Source: Bacteriovoracaceae bacterium
GTDB taxonomy: Bacteria > Bdellovibrionota > Bacteriovoracia > Bacteriovoracales > Bacteriovoracaceae
Length of the DNA stretch: 61,552 nucleotides
Reading direction: 5' to 3'
Assembly: GCA_023701435.1 (NCBI GenBank)
Contig: JAMPXB010000022.1
Span: 1 to 61,552, forward strand
A program made the position numbers and the translations under genes. The notes below the pieces were generated by a model. It worked only from the letters and a program-made list of their open reading frames with translations. It made no database searches and was not told the DNA's origin. Every line of letters starts with the position of its first letter. The first letter of the stretch is position 1. Of this stretch, positions 24,406 through 33,986 are shown piece after piece.

Positions 24406-26646
24406 ATGAAGAAAATCAAGTCATCGGTTCTTGCAGTTGCTGCCCTTTCTGTTCTTACTTCTGCCTGCGTAGATGTGAAATCTCAAAAAAAGAAAAATAA
24501 TCGCGTTACAAATAATGCCCAAACTAACCAGATTATTGGTGACGATAAAATTGAACTTCAGGTTATTTCTGAATCGGCCTTTAAAATGGCCGCAATTGAT
24601 AAATCAGTGCTTTCTATCTCAAATTCAAAGGTCATGAGCATCCTAAAAGATCTGCCACAAGGTACTGGTGCTGCTGAAACAATCAATAAATCCAAAGCTG
24701 AACTCGCTGACCAGGAAGAATCACTTTATGTCGGTTTTCCAATCGGTCTGGTGGGCGAGCAAAACGTTTTCGGTGGAGTTATTACAAAAGTATCAGATCA
24801 GGTTAATGAAAGCCTTGGTACATTGAAACTAACTGACCTTACTCCAATCCATGTGAGAACTGTCATCAATACTATGCCAGATGGCACTCCTGTTATGACT
24901 TTAATGGGATGTTTTTCAAACTGTGCTGAAAGCTCTGCCCAGTCGGCCCTCTTGAACTTTCCGGTTGTTGGTTACAATCAGGAAACAGGAATGATCATTT
25001 TAGATATGTCGGCAATCGGTAAGGAGTTGGATCTTATCTCTATGCTTGATCCTCAAGGACAGTATACTCAGCTCAAGGCCGTATCAAGCAATACAACTGC
25101 TGTTGAATACGACATGAAAACGCTTATCTTCGACATCAAGACAAAAATGATCCCAGTAACTGCATCTCCTTCTGATGCTTCTGCCCCAATAACGGAATTC
25201 TCTGTACGCTGGTACTTAAAACTTAATTCAGATGCCAACCCTGCCTTTGAATCACGTTCTGCAACTGAAGGTGTGGGCTTTTTCCAAACTGACCGTGGAG
25301 CCAACAGCAAAATCACCCGTTTCTCAACAACAGAAATAGCCCCAGGAATGGCACCGGTTAAGTACTACATCAAAAATGTTCCTGAAGAATTCAAAAATGT
25401 TTTTGCTCGTGCTCTTGATTCATGGAACGTTGAATTCAGAAAGACCATTGGACACAATCTTTTAAGCTATGAATTCGTAGATGCCACTGATCCACGTGCT
25501 GATCTGCTGGTTCCTGGTGACATTCGTTTCAACATCATCGAGTGGGATCTCATCAATAAGGCCGGATACGGCGGTCTAGGCCCATCAATCGCTAACCAGC
25601 ACACAGGCCAGACAATGTCGGCCAACGTTCTGGTTCAAGGACCGACGATTGTTAAACTTTATAAGGAATGGTTCGGAGTTTCAGAAAAGGCCCGTGAACT
25701 TAAAGAAATGGGTCAAGTGGCCCAGGCCAATAAGCTGATCAAAGAATTTAATGTAAAAATCTCTAAAGAACTCGATGCTCGTACCAGCACTCAATATAAG
25801 TTGAAACTTGGTAAACACCTGGACATGAACATTCATGCTCAGAAAGCAGAGCTAATGGATCCTATTGCTAAGGGTTCATTTGAAATCATTCCTGCCGGCA
25901 TGTCTTATGAAACTTATATGGATGGCTACATGCTGGAAATCGTGGCCCATGAAGTAGGACATAACCTTGGTCTTCGTCATAACTTCAAAGGTAACCTGGG
26001 TGCTTATGAAAATGGTGAAGAAGGTTCAGTATCACGTTCAGTGATGGAATACCTGGGCCGTCCTTACCGTCACCTTAATACCATCGGACCTTACGATCGT
26101 ATGGCAATTGCATACGGTTATACAGGTGCCGCACCTAAGCATTTAGACTGGTTCTGTACAGATGAAGATCAGCCTAGTGATCTGGTTTCAATGAAATCAA
26201 AGTCACCTGAGTGTTCTAAGTCAGATGCTACCAGCGATCCATTCTCTTTCTGGGAAGGCCGCATTGATCGAGTTCTTGACCTGGTTCTTGAAAGAAAATC
26301 AGACGCAGCTCCGGTATGGACTGTAAAAGAAGTAACTGGTCAATTATCAGAGGCCATTCAGGGTCTTGCTGCCTACGCTCTAAGCGCTGAGAACACTGCA
26401 GACTCTTGGACTAACTTCTTTGGTAAGAATGATCGTCCAGAAGATAAGTCTGAAGTTAAGCCATATGTTCTTTACCGCATTAAAAAGAAACTTTGTAATC
26501 CAAAACTTCAGGATGTCATTGCTTCTAAAGAATCGGATGAAGCACGTGGCCTGACTGAGAAGAACCTCAATGAAGTTATCCAGTCTGCGAGCGCTGTGAC
26601 AACAGTATATGGTCTAACGACAGGACCAATTAACTGCGCAGAATAA
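24406..26646 (+). CDS. Zinc metalloprotease lipoprotein (metzincin type)
   Basis: A 746-residue protein from the ATG at 24406, with GGAG upstream. The lipobox reads LTSAC. H515-E-V-G-H519-N-L-G-L-R-H525 is the HExxHxxGxxH zinc site and SVMEYLGR follows as a Met-turn-like segment. The arrangement resembles the DUF5117/DUF4953 group of large bacterial metalloproteases. The 500 residues before the catalytic domain have no recognised motif. It should be anchored in the envelope facing outwards or into the periplasm and may digest host or prey proteins (inference). It is monocistronic with its own terminator. Confidence 0.8.
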   Translation: MKKIKSSVLAVAALSVLTSACVDVKSQKKKNNRVTNNAQTNQIIGDDKIELQVISESAFKMAAIDKSVLSISNSKVMSILKDLPQGTGAAETINKSKAELADQEESLYVGFPIGLVGEQNVFGGVITKVSDQVNESLGTLKLTDLTPIHVRTVINTMPDGTPVMTLMGCFSNCAESSAQSALLNFPVVGYNQETGMIILDMSAIGKELDLISMLDPQGQYTQLKAVSSNTTAVEYDMKTLIFDIKTKMIPVTASPSDASAPITEFSVRWYLKLNSDANPAFESRSATEGVGFFQTDRGANSKITRFSTTEIAPGMAPVKYYIKNVPEEFKNVFARALDSWNVEFRKTIGHNLLSYEFVDATDPRADLLVPGDIRFNIIEWDLINKAGYGGLGPSIANQHTGQTMSANVLVQGPTIVKLYKEWFGVSEKARELKEMGQVAQANKLIKEFNVKISKELDARTSTQYKLKLGKHLDMNIHAQKAELMDPIAKGSFEIIPAGMSYETYMDGYMLEIVAHEVGHNLGLRHNFKGNLGAYENGEEGSVSRSVMEYLGRPYRHLNTIGPYDRMAIAYGYTGAAPKHLDWFCTDEDQPSDLVSMKSKSPECSKSDATSDPFSFWEGRIDRVLDLVLERKSDAAPVWTVKEVTGQLSEAIQGLAAYALSAENTADSWTNFFGKNDRPEDKSEVKPYVLYRIKKKLCNPKLQDVIASKESDEARGLTEKNLNEVIQSASAVTTVYGLTTGPINCAE

Positions 26647-26668
26647 ACACGCACTACAAATCCACATA

Positions 26669-26694
26669 GGCCACCGCAAGGTGGCCTTTTTTTT
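26669..26694 (+). terminator. Rho-independent terminator
   Basis: Stem GGCCACC (26669-26675), tetraloop GCAA, GGTGGCC (26680-26686), then eight T residues. It terminates the metalloprotease transcript just before cydA. Confidence 0.92.
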
Positions 26695-26729
26695 GGCCTT
26701 CCATCAATCTATCATGTTAACGTTAATTC

Positions 26730-28040
26730 ATGGATTCACTTCTTGCTGCACGCCTGCAAATGGCCTTCTCTCTTGGTTTCCATATTATCTTTGCCGTCAT
26801 CGGTATGGTGATGCCCGTCTTGATGAGTGCCAGCTATTGGCAATTTATTAAAAAGAAAAATCCTCAGGCACTTGAACTCACTAAACTTTGGATGAAAGGG
26901 GTTGCGATTTTTTTCGCTGTAGGTGCAGTTTCAGGAACTCTTCTTAGTTTTGAACTCGGTTTATTGTGGCCGGAATTCATGCGCAATGCTGGCCCGATCA
27001 TTGGAATGCCTTTCTCCTGGGAAGGAACAGCCTTTTTTCTGGAGGCGATTGCCCTAGGGATTTTCTTGTATGGTTTTGGAAAACTGAGTCCCCTTAAACA
27101 TTGGTTTTCATCTATGGTGGTCGGGATCGCCGGAGTCATGTCTGGAATTTTTGTCATGGCGGCCAATGCCTGGATGAATGCTCCACAAGGCTTTGACTAT
27201 GAGAATGGAGTTTATAAAAACATTGATCCCTTTGCGGCCATGTTTAATGATGCTCTCTTTTCCCAGGCCCACCATATGACCCTTGCCGCTTTCACCAGTG
27301 TTTCGGCCGGTGTTCTGGGCATTCATTCTCTCCTCTATTTAATGGGGAGAAGAAAAAGTCTAAACCTTCTGGCGATTAAAATCACGGCACCCTTTTTTAT
27401 TGTTTCGTCGCTTCTTCAGCCGATCAGTGGGGACTTTGCCGCAAAGGATATTGCGGGCAGACAGCCAGTGAAGTTTGCCGCCATGGAGTCTCTCTTTGAA
27501 ACAACCAAAGGAGCTCCTTTACTTATTGGTGGTCTACCTGATGTCGAGAAGGAAAGTGTGGACTATGCCTTACATATTCCCAAGGCCTTGAGTTTTCTTG
27601 CTCATAGTGATTTTAATTCTGAAGTAAAAGGCCTGAAAGAATTTCCTAAAGATGAGTGGCCACCGGTACTGATTGTTCATATTGCCTTTCAAATAATGGT
27701 ATTTTGCGGAAGTTTACTTGCCTTGGCCGCTCTCCTGGCCCTTATCATTATGATCAGAAAAAAATCACTTACTGATTATCCATGGCTCTTAAAACTCTTC
27801 GTCTTAGTATCGCCCATGGGGATTATTGCCATTGAGGCCGGTTGGACGGTAACTGAAGTAGGACGTCAACCGTGGATCATCTATGGTTTCATGAAAACCA
27901 AGGATGCCCTGACCAATGCTCCCGCCTTACAGCTGACGTTTTTCACTTATCTCTTTTTATATCTGTTTCTAATGGGTGTTGTGACCTGGCTCTTTTACCG
28001 GTTGATACTGGTGCACTTCCTGCAAAAGGACGAAGCATGA
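26730..28040 (+). CDS. cydA: Cytochrome bd-type quinol oxidase subunit I
   Basis: A 436-residue membrane protein, MDSLLAARLQMAFSLGFHIIFA at the N-terminus with the conserved haem-ligand His, then WEGTAFFLEAIALGIFLYGF, and GWTVTEVGRQPW near the C-terminus, which is the family signature. It is the haem- and quinol-binding subunit that reduces oxygen to water in the inner membrane. The quinol loop is short, so it belongs with the short-loop/CIO-like forms. The start codon has no obvious ribosome site. It overlaps cydB through ATGA. Confidence 0.93.
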   Translation: MDSLLAARLQMAFSLGFHIIFAVIGMVMPVLMSASYWQFIKKKNPQALELTKLWMKGVAIFFAVGAVSGTLLSFELGLLWPEFMRNAGPIIGMPFSWEGTAFFLEAIALGIFLYGFGKLSPLKHWFSSMVVGIAGVMSGIFVMAANAWMNAPQGFDYENGVYKNIDPFAAMFNDALFSQAHHMTLAAFTSVSAGVLGIHSLLYLMGRRKSLNLLAIKITAPFFIVSSLLQPISGDFAAKDIAGRQPVKFAAMESLFETTKGAPLLIGGLPDVEKESVDYALHIPKALSFLAHSDFNSEVKGLKEFPKDEWPPVLIVHIAFQIMVFCGSLLALAALLALIIMIRKKSLTDYPWLLKLFVLVSPMGIIAIEAGWTVTEVGRQPWIIYGFMKTKDALTNAPALQLTFFTYLFLYLFLMGVVTWLFYRLILVHFLQKDEA

Positions 28041-29038
28041 TTGAGTTTATTGTTCTCATTACCGGAGTTGCCGTTTTTTTATACACTCTCCTGGCCGGCG
28101 CGGATTTTGGCGCAGGCATTCTGCAAATACTTCCCATTGGTATCGACCGAAAAGAAAAGACCTCACTCATTGGAATGGCCATGGGACCAGTGTGGGAGGC
28201 GAATCATATTTGGCTGATTTTGGCCCTCGTCATAAGCTTTAATGCTTTTCCCCAGATTTTCTGGTTTGTTTCAGAGTGGTATCATTTCCCATTGGGTGCT
28301 CTGGCCATTGGAATCATTTTTCGGGGAGCAAGTTTTACTTTTCTTCACTATGATCCCATCAAAGATGGCTCTCAGAAAGTCTATCACTGGTTTTTTGGTC
28401 TCTCCTCAATCTGGTGCACCTTTTGGATAGGGCTCATAGTTGGATCAATGATGTTAGGAGATTTCTCACTGACCGATACAGGCATTTTTGAGAGATATTT
28501 TAAGCATTGGATTAACCCCTTCAGCTTTTCCATGGGCATTTTTGCAACGGTACTCATGATGTTCAATGCTTCGCTTTTTTTGACGGCAGAAGCTAAAACA
28601 CAGCGAATGGCGTGGAAAAAACTGACAATCAAGATTTTTGCTCTCTTGGTTTTTAGTGGTCTTCTCACCCATGGGGTTTTACTTATTAATGCACCTGAGC
28701 GATGGAAGCTGTTCTTTTTGAATCCTATCAGTATCACCCTAATCGCTCTTTCATTCCTTTTGTTGTTTGCGCAGCTCTATACCATTGAAAAAAACATTAA
28801 AAATCTTTCCCGGTTAGTAGCAGGAATCCAGCTCATTTGTATTTTGGGAGCTGGCTTTGTTCCACTCTATCCTAATTTTGTTCTCACCAAAGATGGTGTG
28901 GCCATCAGTTTTATCGAGGCCAGTGCTGAACCAAGGGTTTTAGAACTTTTATGTTATGCTTTGGTTTTCGGACTTTTATTCATCTTACCCGCTTATTACT
29001 TCCTGATGAAAATATTCAAAATCAAAAGTGAAGATTAA
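28037..29038 (+). CDS. cydB: Cytochrome bd-type quinol oxidase subunit II
   Basis: A 333-residue protein. I use the ATG at 28037, which overlaps the cydA stop in ATGA, because the preceding open frame is only read-through of cydA DNA. It starts MIEFIVLITGVAVFLYTLLAGADFGAGIL and has GPVWEANHIWLI, the CydB signatures, with about nine membrane segments. It stabilises the oxidase with CydA. No cydX-like small frame or cydCD follows. Confidence 0.92.
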   Translation: MIEFIVLITGVAVFLYTLLAGADFGAGILQILPIGIDRKEKTSLIGMAMGPVWEANHIWLILALVISFNAFPQIFWFVSEWYHFPLGALAIGIIFRGASFTFLHYDPIKDGSQKVYHWFFGLSSIWCTFWIGLIVGSMMLGDFSLTDTGIFERYFKHWINPFSFSMGIFATVLMMFNASLFLTAEAKTQRMAWKKLTIKIFALLVFSGLLTHGVLLINAPERWKLFFLNPISITLIALSFLLLFAQLYTIEKNIKNLSRLVAGIQLICILGAGFVPLYPNFVLTKDGVAISFIEASAEPRVLELLCYALVFGLLFILPAYYFLMKIFKIKSED

Positions 29039-29895
29039 AGACGACAATTCTTGGTGATCTTAAATTCTTCCACTTCATCAAGCCGAGGAGTGTGAATATT
29101 TCTTTCCTGGACATATTTCAAAAAGATATCCAGTCCCTCAATGGAAGGAGTTTGGACGTCATGCTGGAGAACGACTCCCCCACCGATTGGGTCATTCACC
29201 TCCATTGGGACTTTAACATAGGTATTACCTTCTCTCTTAAAATCAATGTACGTGCCGCCCTCGTTCCAGGCAATGATATTTTGGGCCACTTCGGCCGGGG
29301 TCATACCCGGAACCCAATCACTTGTGTCCACATCCCAGAAAACCATATGAATGCAGTTCTCACCCATGAGCTCATGAGAGACTTCTTTTAAAGCATTAAT
29401 GTGATGATAATCATTGCGAGTACCGTAACTCCCATAGGGAAAACGGTAATAATGGCGAGAGAATTCATGCCCGGCCAATTTATACCATTTAGCGAGTTCT
29501 AAAAAAGACAATTTTGTCTGTCTTTTCCATTCGTCTTTGCTTAAATCTCCAGAACGATCATGACTTGGCCCATGAGAGGCAACAATATGACCTTCATCCA
29601 ACATCCGCTTGATCAACGGAAAAGTTTTAGAATTGATGAGATTGGTGAGAACAAAGAAAGTGGCCTTCACATCATATTTTTTTAAAATATCCAGAACTTT
29701 TGGTGTTTTTAATTGATCAGGACCATCATCAAAAGTCAGTGTAAAGGTGCCGCTTTTATAAAGAGAGACGGCCCTATATGGCCTCATCCCACGATCGGCC
29801 TGGGTATAGGTCCGATCCTCGGGGTATTGGTCCCAACCCGCAAATGTGGCAAAAGCATTGAATGAAACAAAAAGTAAAAATATAAAGATTCTCAT
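29035..29895 (-). CDS. Secreted polysaccharide (peptidoglycan) deacetylase
   Basis: A 286-residue exported NodB-domain enzyme. The signal peptide ends FAT. TFDDGPD (54-60) holds the catalytic D56 and metal ligand D57, and SHGPSH gives the H108-x3-H112 metal site. RFPYGSYG and the C-terminal GGVVLQHD complete the carbohydrate esterase family 4 motifs. It removes N-acetyl groups from N-acetylglucosamine polymers. In related predators such enzymes deacetylate prey peptidoglycan, and a similar role is an inference. It overlaps the end of cydB by 4 bp. Confidence 0.85.
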   Translation of the reverse strand: MRIFIFLLFVSFNAFATFAGWDQYPEDRTYTQADRGMRPYRAVSLYKSGTFTLTFDDGPDQLKTPKVLDILKKYDVKATFFVLTNLINSKTFPLIKRMLDEGHIVASHGPSHDRSGDLSKDEWKRQTKLSFLELAKWYKLAGHEFSRHYYRFPYGSYGTRNDYHHINALKEVSHELMGENCIHMVFWDVDTSDWVPGMTPAEVAQNIIAWNEGGTYIDFKREGNTYVKVPMEVNDPIGGGVVLQHDVQTPSIEGLDIFLKYVQERNIHTPRLDEVEEFKITKNCRL

Positions 29896-29907
29896 GAGTG
29901 GAGAATA

Positions 29908-30372
29908 CTAAGAATAAGGCTTTCTTCCAATATCCGTCGGTAAAATACCTTCATTTCTTTTCACAATAATTTCCGATTTGATATTGCCCACACCATGCAC
30001 CAGCTTGGTTATTGAAGTTGCATAGTCCCGTTCAATTTGACTTTTAACCGTACCACTTAAGGTTACGTCCAAATTACTCACGGTAACCGTGATGTCACGG
30101 GCATCAATACGTTGGCTGTTATGAAGGAGCTCCTTAACAACTTTTTCAATTTCTTCATCTGTATGAATGTGTCCATAATCTGGCGGATGATAACTGTCTT
30201 CATGGACTCCCATCGCCAAGCCTTCATCAAACTCATCGGCCCTTCTCCCCAACAGAGAAGCCCTTTCCTCATTATCATTATAGATCCGATCGAACTCCTT
30301 GTTCTCAAAGTCTCGCCGGTCCCATTTGTTTTGGTCAGTATGAAATGTGGAATGATTTTTTGAAGGACTCAT
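29908..30372 (-). CDS. BON-domain protein
   Basis: A 154-residue protein from the ATG at 30372, preceded by AGAGGTG. The N-terminal 80 residues are charged and rich in Asp, Glu, Arg and His, with no signal peptide. Residues about 85-140 form a BON domain: IDARDITVTVSNLDVTLSGTVKSQIERDYA and VHGVGNIKSEIIV. BON domains bind phospholipid or ligands in osmotic-stress proteins; here it would be cytoplasmic. It is separated by only 12 bases from the deacetylase gene and may share its transcript. Confidence 0.75.
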   Translation of the reverse strand: MSPSKNHSTFHTDQNKWDRRDFENKEFDRIYNDNEERASLLGRRADEFDEGLAMGVHEDSYHPPDYGHIHTDEEIEKVVKELLHNSQRIDARDITVTVSNLDVTLSGTVKSQIERDYATSITKLVHGVGNIKSEIIVKRNEGILPTDIGRKPYS

Positions 30373-30398
30373 AATGCACCTCTCTGGGTGCAATTATC

Positions 30399-30938
30399 TT
30401 AGAAAGAGTCCAAGCTTAAAAGGGCCTGTGTGTCCTTACTAAAACTCGTGACAATCTCCTTGATACCCACAAGGCCAATGACTCTGACATAATTGGCCTT
30501 AATGTAAAGCCGATTGACTTCATTATTCTCCTTATCAAGAAGAGTGAAGCGTCCATTAACAAGAGCAAGATTGATATATTTAGCATTTCTGGTTTTAGTC
30601 ACGCCGCTATGAAGATAATTGAGCTTTATCATACCGCCCGCTTTCTGGGTAAAGCGCTCCACTTCAAGAATAACGGCATCGTATCCGTCTCTTTCAACAA
30701 TAACGACTCCTCCCTCTTCCATAACTCGTTCCGCGGGAACGCTCACATCATCAATAATGGACCCATTGGGTGACGTTTGAACATAGCGGATAGAATCGAT
30801 GATATTCTTCTCATTGGTAATGAGATAAAAATCCATGACATCTTTATCAAGCTCCGAAGTAATCACCGCCAGCTTTGTTTGACGTGCCTCTGCAACAGTT
30901 GTGATGATGAAAATTAAGAATGTTAAAAACAGCTTCAA
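30399..30938 (-). CDS. Secreted hypothetical protein
   Basis: A 179-residue protein with signal peptide MKLFLTFLIFIITTVAEA. The mature part is beta-rich and without cysteines, with VSVPAERVMEEGGVVIVERDGYDAVILEVERF. No family is recognised. It lies 26 bases upstream of the BON gene on the same strand, so a three-gene operon (this, BON, deacetylase) is possible. Confidence 0.6.
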   Translation of the reverse strand: MKLFLTFLIFIITTVAEARQTKLAVITSELDKDVMDFYLITNEKNIIDSIRYVQTSPNGSIIDDVSVPAERVMEEGGVVIVERDGYDAVILEVERFTQKAGGMIKLNYLHSGVTKTRNAKYINLALVNGRFTLLDKENNEVNRLYIKANYVRVIGLVGIKEIVTSFSKDTQALLSLDSF

Positions 30939-31213
30939 AGATCCTCCTAAAAAAAACTTGCATAATTCTAGCGTCAGACATTCTGCAAGAAAAACTGCAC
31001 TGCATTACAAAAAAACCATCGCCTCTAGTGAGATGTTCCACTCCTCATTCCTGTGACTTCACTCCTTTGGTGCATGAATCCTACAGATCGATAGTCAAGC
31101 TTTGCGCTCTATCGTTGGTAATCTGAAGAGAGAGCTTTAGTAGACAAAAAAAGGATAATTTCATCATGATGATCAAGCTTGTTCGTTATACGTAGAAAAC
31201 AATGGAGGGTTCT

Positions 31214-32059
31214 ATGCGCGTTTTCGGACTTTTACTGAGTCTCCTGAGTATGCCGGTGTTGGCATTGACGGAAATTACGACTCAGGTTTACGACGTCGAC
31301 TATGGTACAAACCCCAACGAGGAAGTGCTGATCTTACTTACTAGTGGGGAAGTTGCCAAAATCCTCCCCGAAAATAAGGTTCTTCTTGCTAAATTTGCTC
31401 TTGATAAGACCAAGGGCAAATGGTTCAAATTCACCATGAACAAAAAGAGGTTCATAGAAAAGCTAGAGCAAGTGCCGACGCCTCCAGATAAAAAGAATAA
31501 GATCTTTTCACCTGAAAATTTAATGTCCACGTATGTCCCTACAACAATTGCCAGTATGGCCGTGGCAAAAAAATACTTTAAAGAAGCGCGCTACCATGCA
31601 AAAGATTCACAATGTTTTAACCGTGCCATGGTCTGGACCTATGAATGGTGGCTAAAACACAGTCTAAAATCCAATAAAATTCTGATGTACTTCACCCGTA
31701 CCTACATTCGCCGTTATAACTTTGAGTGGTGGTGGCATATCGCTCCCATGGTTCACATCATGGATAACGGAAAAGTCGTTGAGAGAGTTATGGATGTAAA
31801 GTACACCAGAGGCCCTCTTGAAATTCCGAAGTGGACTAATATCTTCATGAGAAACGATGCCCCCTGCCAGGTCATAACCAAATACTCCGACTACGCCGAC
31901 AATCCATACGTTGGAGAATGTTATTTACAACGGGCGAATATGTATACCTACCAGGCAGCCGACCTCCAGATGCTTGAGGCCTGGGGTTATATCAAGGACA
32001 AATATCTGTTGGATGAAGTCCGGGGTGCTTATCTTGAAGCTTTTGATGAACGAATTTAA
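31214..32059 (+). CDS. Secreted protein-glutaminase-like deamidase
   Basis: A 281-residue exported protein; GGAGG lies five bases before the ATG at 31214, so the upstream ATG at 31202 is not the start. The signal peptide ends LALT. C134 in QCFNRAMVW, H175 in WWWHIAPMV and D194 in RVMDVKYTRGPLEIPKW are placed 41 and 19 residues apart. The Chryseobacterium protein-glutaminase triad (C42, H83, D103 of the mature enzyme) is spaced 41 and 20, with the same local motifs. This family converts protein glutamine side chains to glutamate. The 100 residues before the core could be a propeptide. It is 12 bases upstream of the EF-hand lipoprotein gene. Confidence 0.6.
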   Translation: MRVFGLLLSLLSMPVLALTEITTQVYDVDYGTNPNEEVLILLTSGEVAKILPENKVLLAKFALDKTKGKWFKFTMNKKRFIEKLEQVPTPPDKKNKIFSPENLMSTYVPTTIASMAVAKKYFKEARYHAKDSQCFNRAMVWTYEWWLKHSLKSNKILMYFTRTYIRRYNFEWWWHIAPMVHIMDNGKVVERVMDVKYTRGPLEIPKWTNIFMRNDAPCQVITKYSDYADNPYVGECYLQRANMYTYQAADLQMLEAWGYIKDKYLLDEVRGAYLEAFDERI

Positions 32060-32071
32060 ATCAGGAGAACT

Positions 32072-33178
32072 ATGAAAAACATATCATTGAAGATTGTTTC
32101 ATCTCTCGCTTTGTTTTCCCTGGCAATCTCCTGCGGAGATTCAGGCAACAGCAGTAAACCCACAGGGAGCACTCAAGTCGGTGACCAGGAAACACAGGAA
32201 GAAGAAGTTATTCCGCTTGATGGCTCCAATATTGATGGCACGTATACGGCGAAATTTATCACCCTTAATTCTCATGTCAATGGAACCATCCCTGGTTCGG
32301 CCACTTTCATGAGAAAAGAAGACAAGTGGTTTGCCTACATCCGACTTTTTGCTGGAATGCCAAAGGCGTGGCATATGCAAAATGTTTATGAAGGAACACG
32401 TTGCCCGACTGCCAATGATGACCTTAACCTCGATGGCTTTATCGATATTATAGAGGCCCAAGCAGTCTTAGGAAAAATTCTTATTCCACTAGACTCGGAC
32501 ATCAGCACCCAGAATTCTGGCCGTGCTTTTTTCCCACTGGCCGATCTTTCCGGAAGCTATCACTATGAGCGAATAACGAGTTTTAGTAGATTTTTCCAGG
32601 ATCTTAAGGCCGAAGATAAAAACCCAGAGGATCATGTTACTAAATTAGCACCCGATCAAGGTTTGAAACTTGTCGGTAAAGCGGTCATGATTCAAGGGAT
32701 TGCTGAAGATGTAGAACTTCCCGAGACAGTTCAGACTCTGGAGCGCAGAAGACCATTCCAAACTCTGCCTATCGTTTGTGGTATTTATGAAAAAGTAGAG
32801 GCCACACCAGGCGAAGCCTATTCCGAAGAGATTCCCGGCCCAGTGGCCGATGTCATAGAAGGCCAGGATCAACCTGCTCCAGCAGAAGATGGGCAAGGAG
32901 AAACCACTGGTGAAACTGGCGGCAGCACAACTGGTGAAACAAATGATTCAGATGATGGTGATGGACCAGTCTCGGATGGTGAAGGTCGAACTTCGGGAGG
33001 AACAACCGGTGGCACATCAGGTGATGATGAGGAAGAATCTGAGACAACTACTGGCGGCTCTTCCAGTGGAGGCAACTCGGGAGGAGAAACCACCGGAGAC
33101 TCAGATGAGGAAGAGACTTCAAGCACGACAGGAACTACAACAGGAGGATTTTTAGATACCCGTCGCTCAGGTATCTAA
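32072..33178 (+). CDS. EF-hand lipoprotein with Gly/Ser/Thr/Glu-rich tail (paralogue of 2146-3093)
   Basis: A 368-residue lipoprotein with lipobox LAISC and C21. DLNLDGFIDIIE is a full EF-hand loop in the same place as in the paralogue, followed by the shared GKILIPLDSD and LPETVQTL segments. The His cluster of the paralogue is replaced by AWHMQNVYEG. The C-terminal 100 residues are a low-complexity tail (GETTGETGGSTTGE, SETTTGGSSSGG) ending DTRRSGI, compared with FSGI in the paralogue. It is in an operon with the glutaminase-like gene. Probably surface-exposed; function unknown. Confidence 0.75.
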   Translation: MKNISLKIVSSLALFSLAISCGDSGNSSKPTGSTQVGDQETQEEEVIPLDGSNIDGTYTAKFITLNSHVNGTIPGSATFMRKEDKWFAYIRLFAGMPKAWHMQNVYEGTRCPTANDDLNLDGFIDIIEAQAVLGKILIPLDSDISTQNSGRAFFPLADLSGSYHYERITSFSRFFQDLKAEDKNPEDHVTKLAPDQGLKLVGKAVMIQGIAEDVELPETVQTLERRRPFQTLPIVCGIYEKVEATPGEAYSEEIPGPVADVIEGQDQPAPAEDGQGETTGETGGSTTGETNDSDDGDGPVSDGEGRTSGGTTGGTSGDDEEESETTTGGSSSGGNSGGETTGDSDEEETSSTTGTTTGGFLDTRRSGI

Positions 33179-33186
33179 GACCGCAG

Positions 33187-33217
33187 AAAGGCAAGACCTC
33201 TCGGTCTTGCCTTTTTA
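33187..33217. terminator. Strong terminator between convergent genes
   Basis: Perfect 12-pair stem (AAAGGCAAGACC at 33187-33198 with its complement at 33203-33214), TCTC loop, then TTTTATTATT on the plus strand. It ends the EF-hand lipoprotein transcript and probably also the opposing DUF481 gene. Confidence 0.88.
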
Positions 33218-33222
33218 TTATT

Positions 33223-33924
33223 TCAGAATTTCGCAACAAGAGCAGTAGTCGTTGTGTAGTCGTAGGTTTTAAATCCAGCAAAGGCCGGTCGATTATCATA
33301 CATTCCAAGATAAGCGACTTTCAAAGAAAAGATCGAGTTTAAAATAGAAGTAATAGAGGCTTCACCATTGATAAGATAGTCCCCGCTTTCGGTAAAATTA
33401 GGAACGTATTCAAGCCAAAACTTGTACTGAACAGTTTCTGAAATTTTATGATTGAACTCATTATAGAGTCTGGCCTTATTGTCAAAAGTATTAGGAAGAG
33501 GCTCATATCGGTCTTCAATACTGTATCGATAGCCCACTTCACTGAATAAGTTTTTTAAATCTGATTTAATAAAATAGTACTTAACACCTATGTCCGAGTT
33601 ATAACGGGCCTTGATTCCGTTAAATTTATTTCCTTCGATGATTTCGCCGGCAGTTAAGGAGAGATGGGGAGAAATGGCCCTTTCATACTTTCCATTAATA
33701 TCCCAATTTCTTGCTGAAACCGATTCATCACTTTCACCATAAATATAGTGACCACCGAATTTAACTTGGTTTCGGTCCCAGTCATAAAGATTGGTAGTTT
33801 TAAGGTTATTAGTCTGAACGTTAGAATTTCCGCCGGTCTGTACGAGAGAAACTTCTGATTCATGCTTGAACTGGGCCCAGGCACTAAAGGAAAAGACGGC
33901 AAGTAGTAAAACGATAAACTTCAT
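33223..33924 (-). CDS. DUF481 family outer-membrane beta-barrel (YdiY-like)
   Basis: A 233-residue protein from the ATG at 33924, preceded by GGAGG. The signal peptide ends AWA, then QFKHESEVSLVQTGGNSNVQT, the typical DUF481 start with the TGGN motif. Repeating amphipathic strands run to the final aromatic residue in ALVAKF, consistent with an outer-membrane barrel. The role of the family is unclear. Confidence 0.75.
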   Translation of the reverse strand: MKFIVLLLAVFSFSAWAQFKHESEVSLVQTGGNSNVQTNNLKTTNLYDWDRNQVKFGGHYIYGESDESVSARNWDINGKYERAISPHLSLTAGEIIEGNKFNGIKARYNSDIGVKYYFIKSDLKNLFSEVGYRYSIEDRYEPLPNTFDNKARLYNEFNHKISETVQYKFWLEYVPNFTESGDYLINGEASITSILNSIFSLKVAYLGMYDNRPAFAGFKTYDYTTTTALVAKF

Positions 33925-33986
33925 CGACAACCTCCATTTCTTATCAGTATTCATGAAGGTATTTTATTCTTCAAGTCATAAAAGAT

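Noticed and set aside
32853..33155. Several overlapping open frames around the tail of the second EF-hand lipoprotein
   Set aside because: All are shadows of the low-complexity coding region in other frames.
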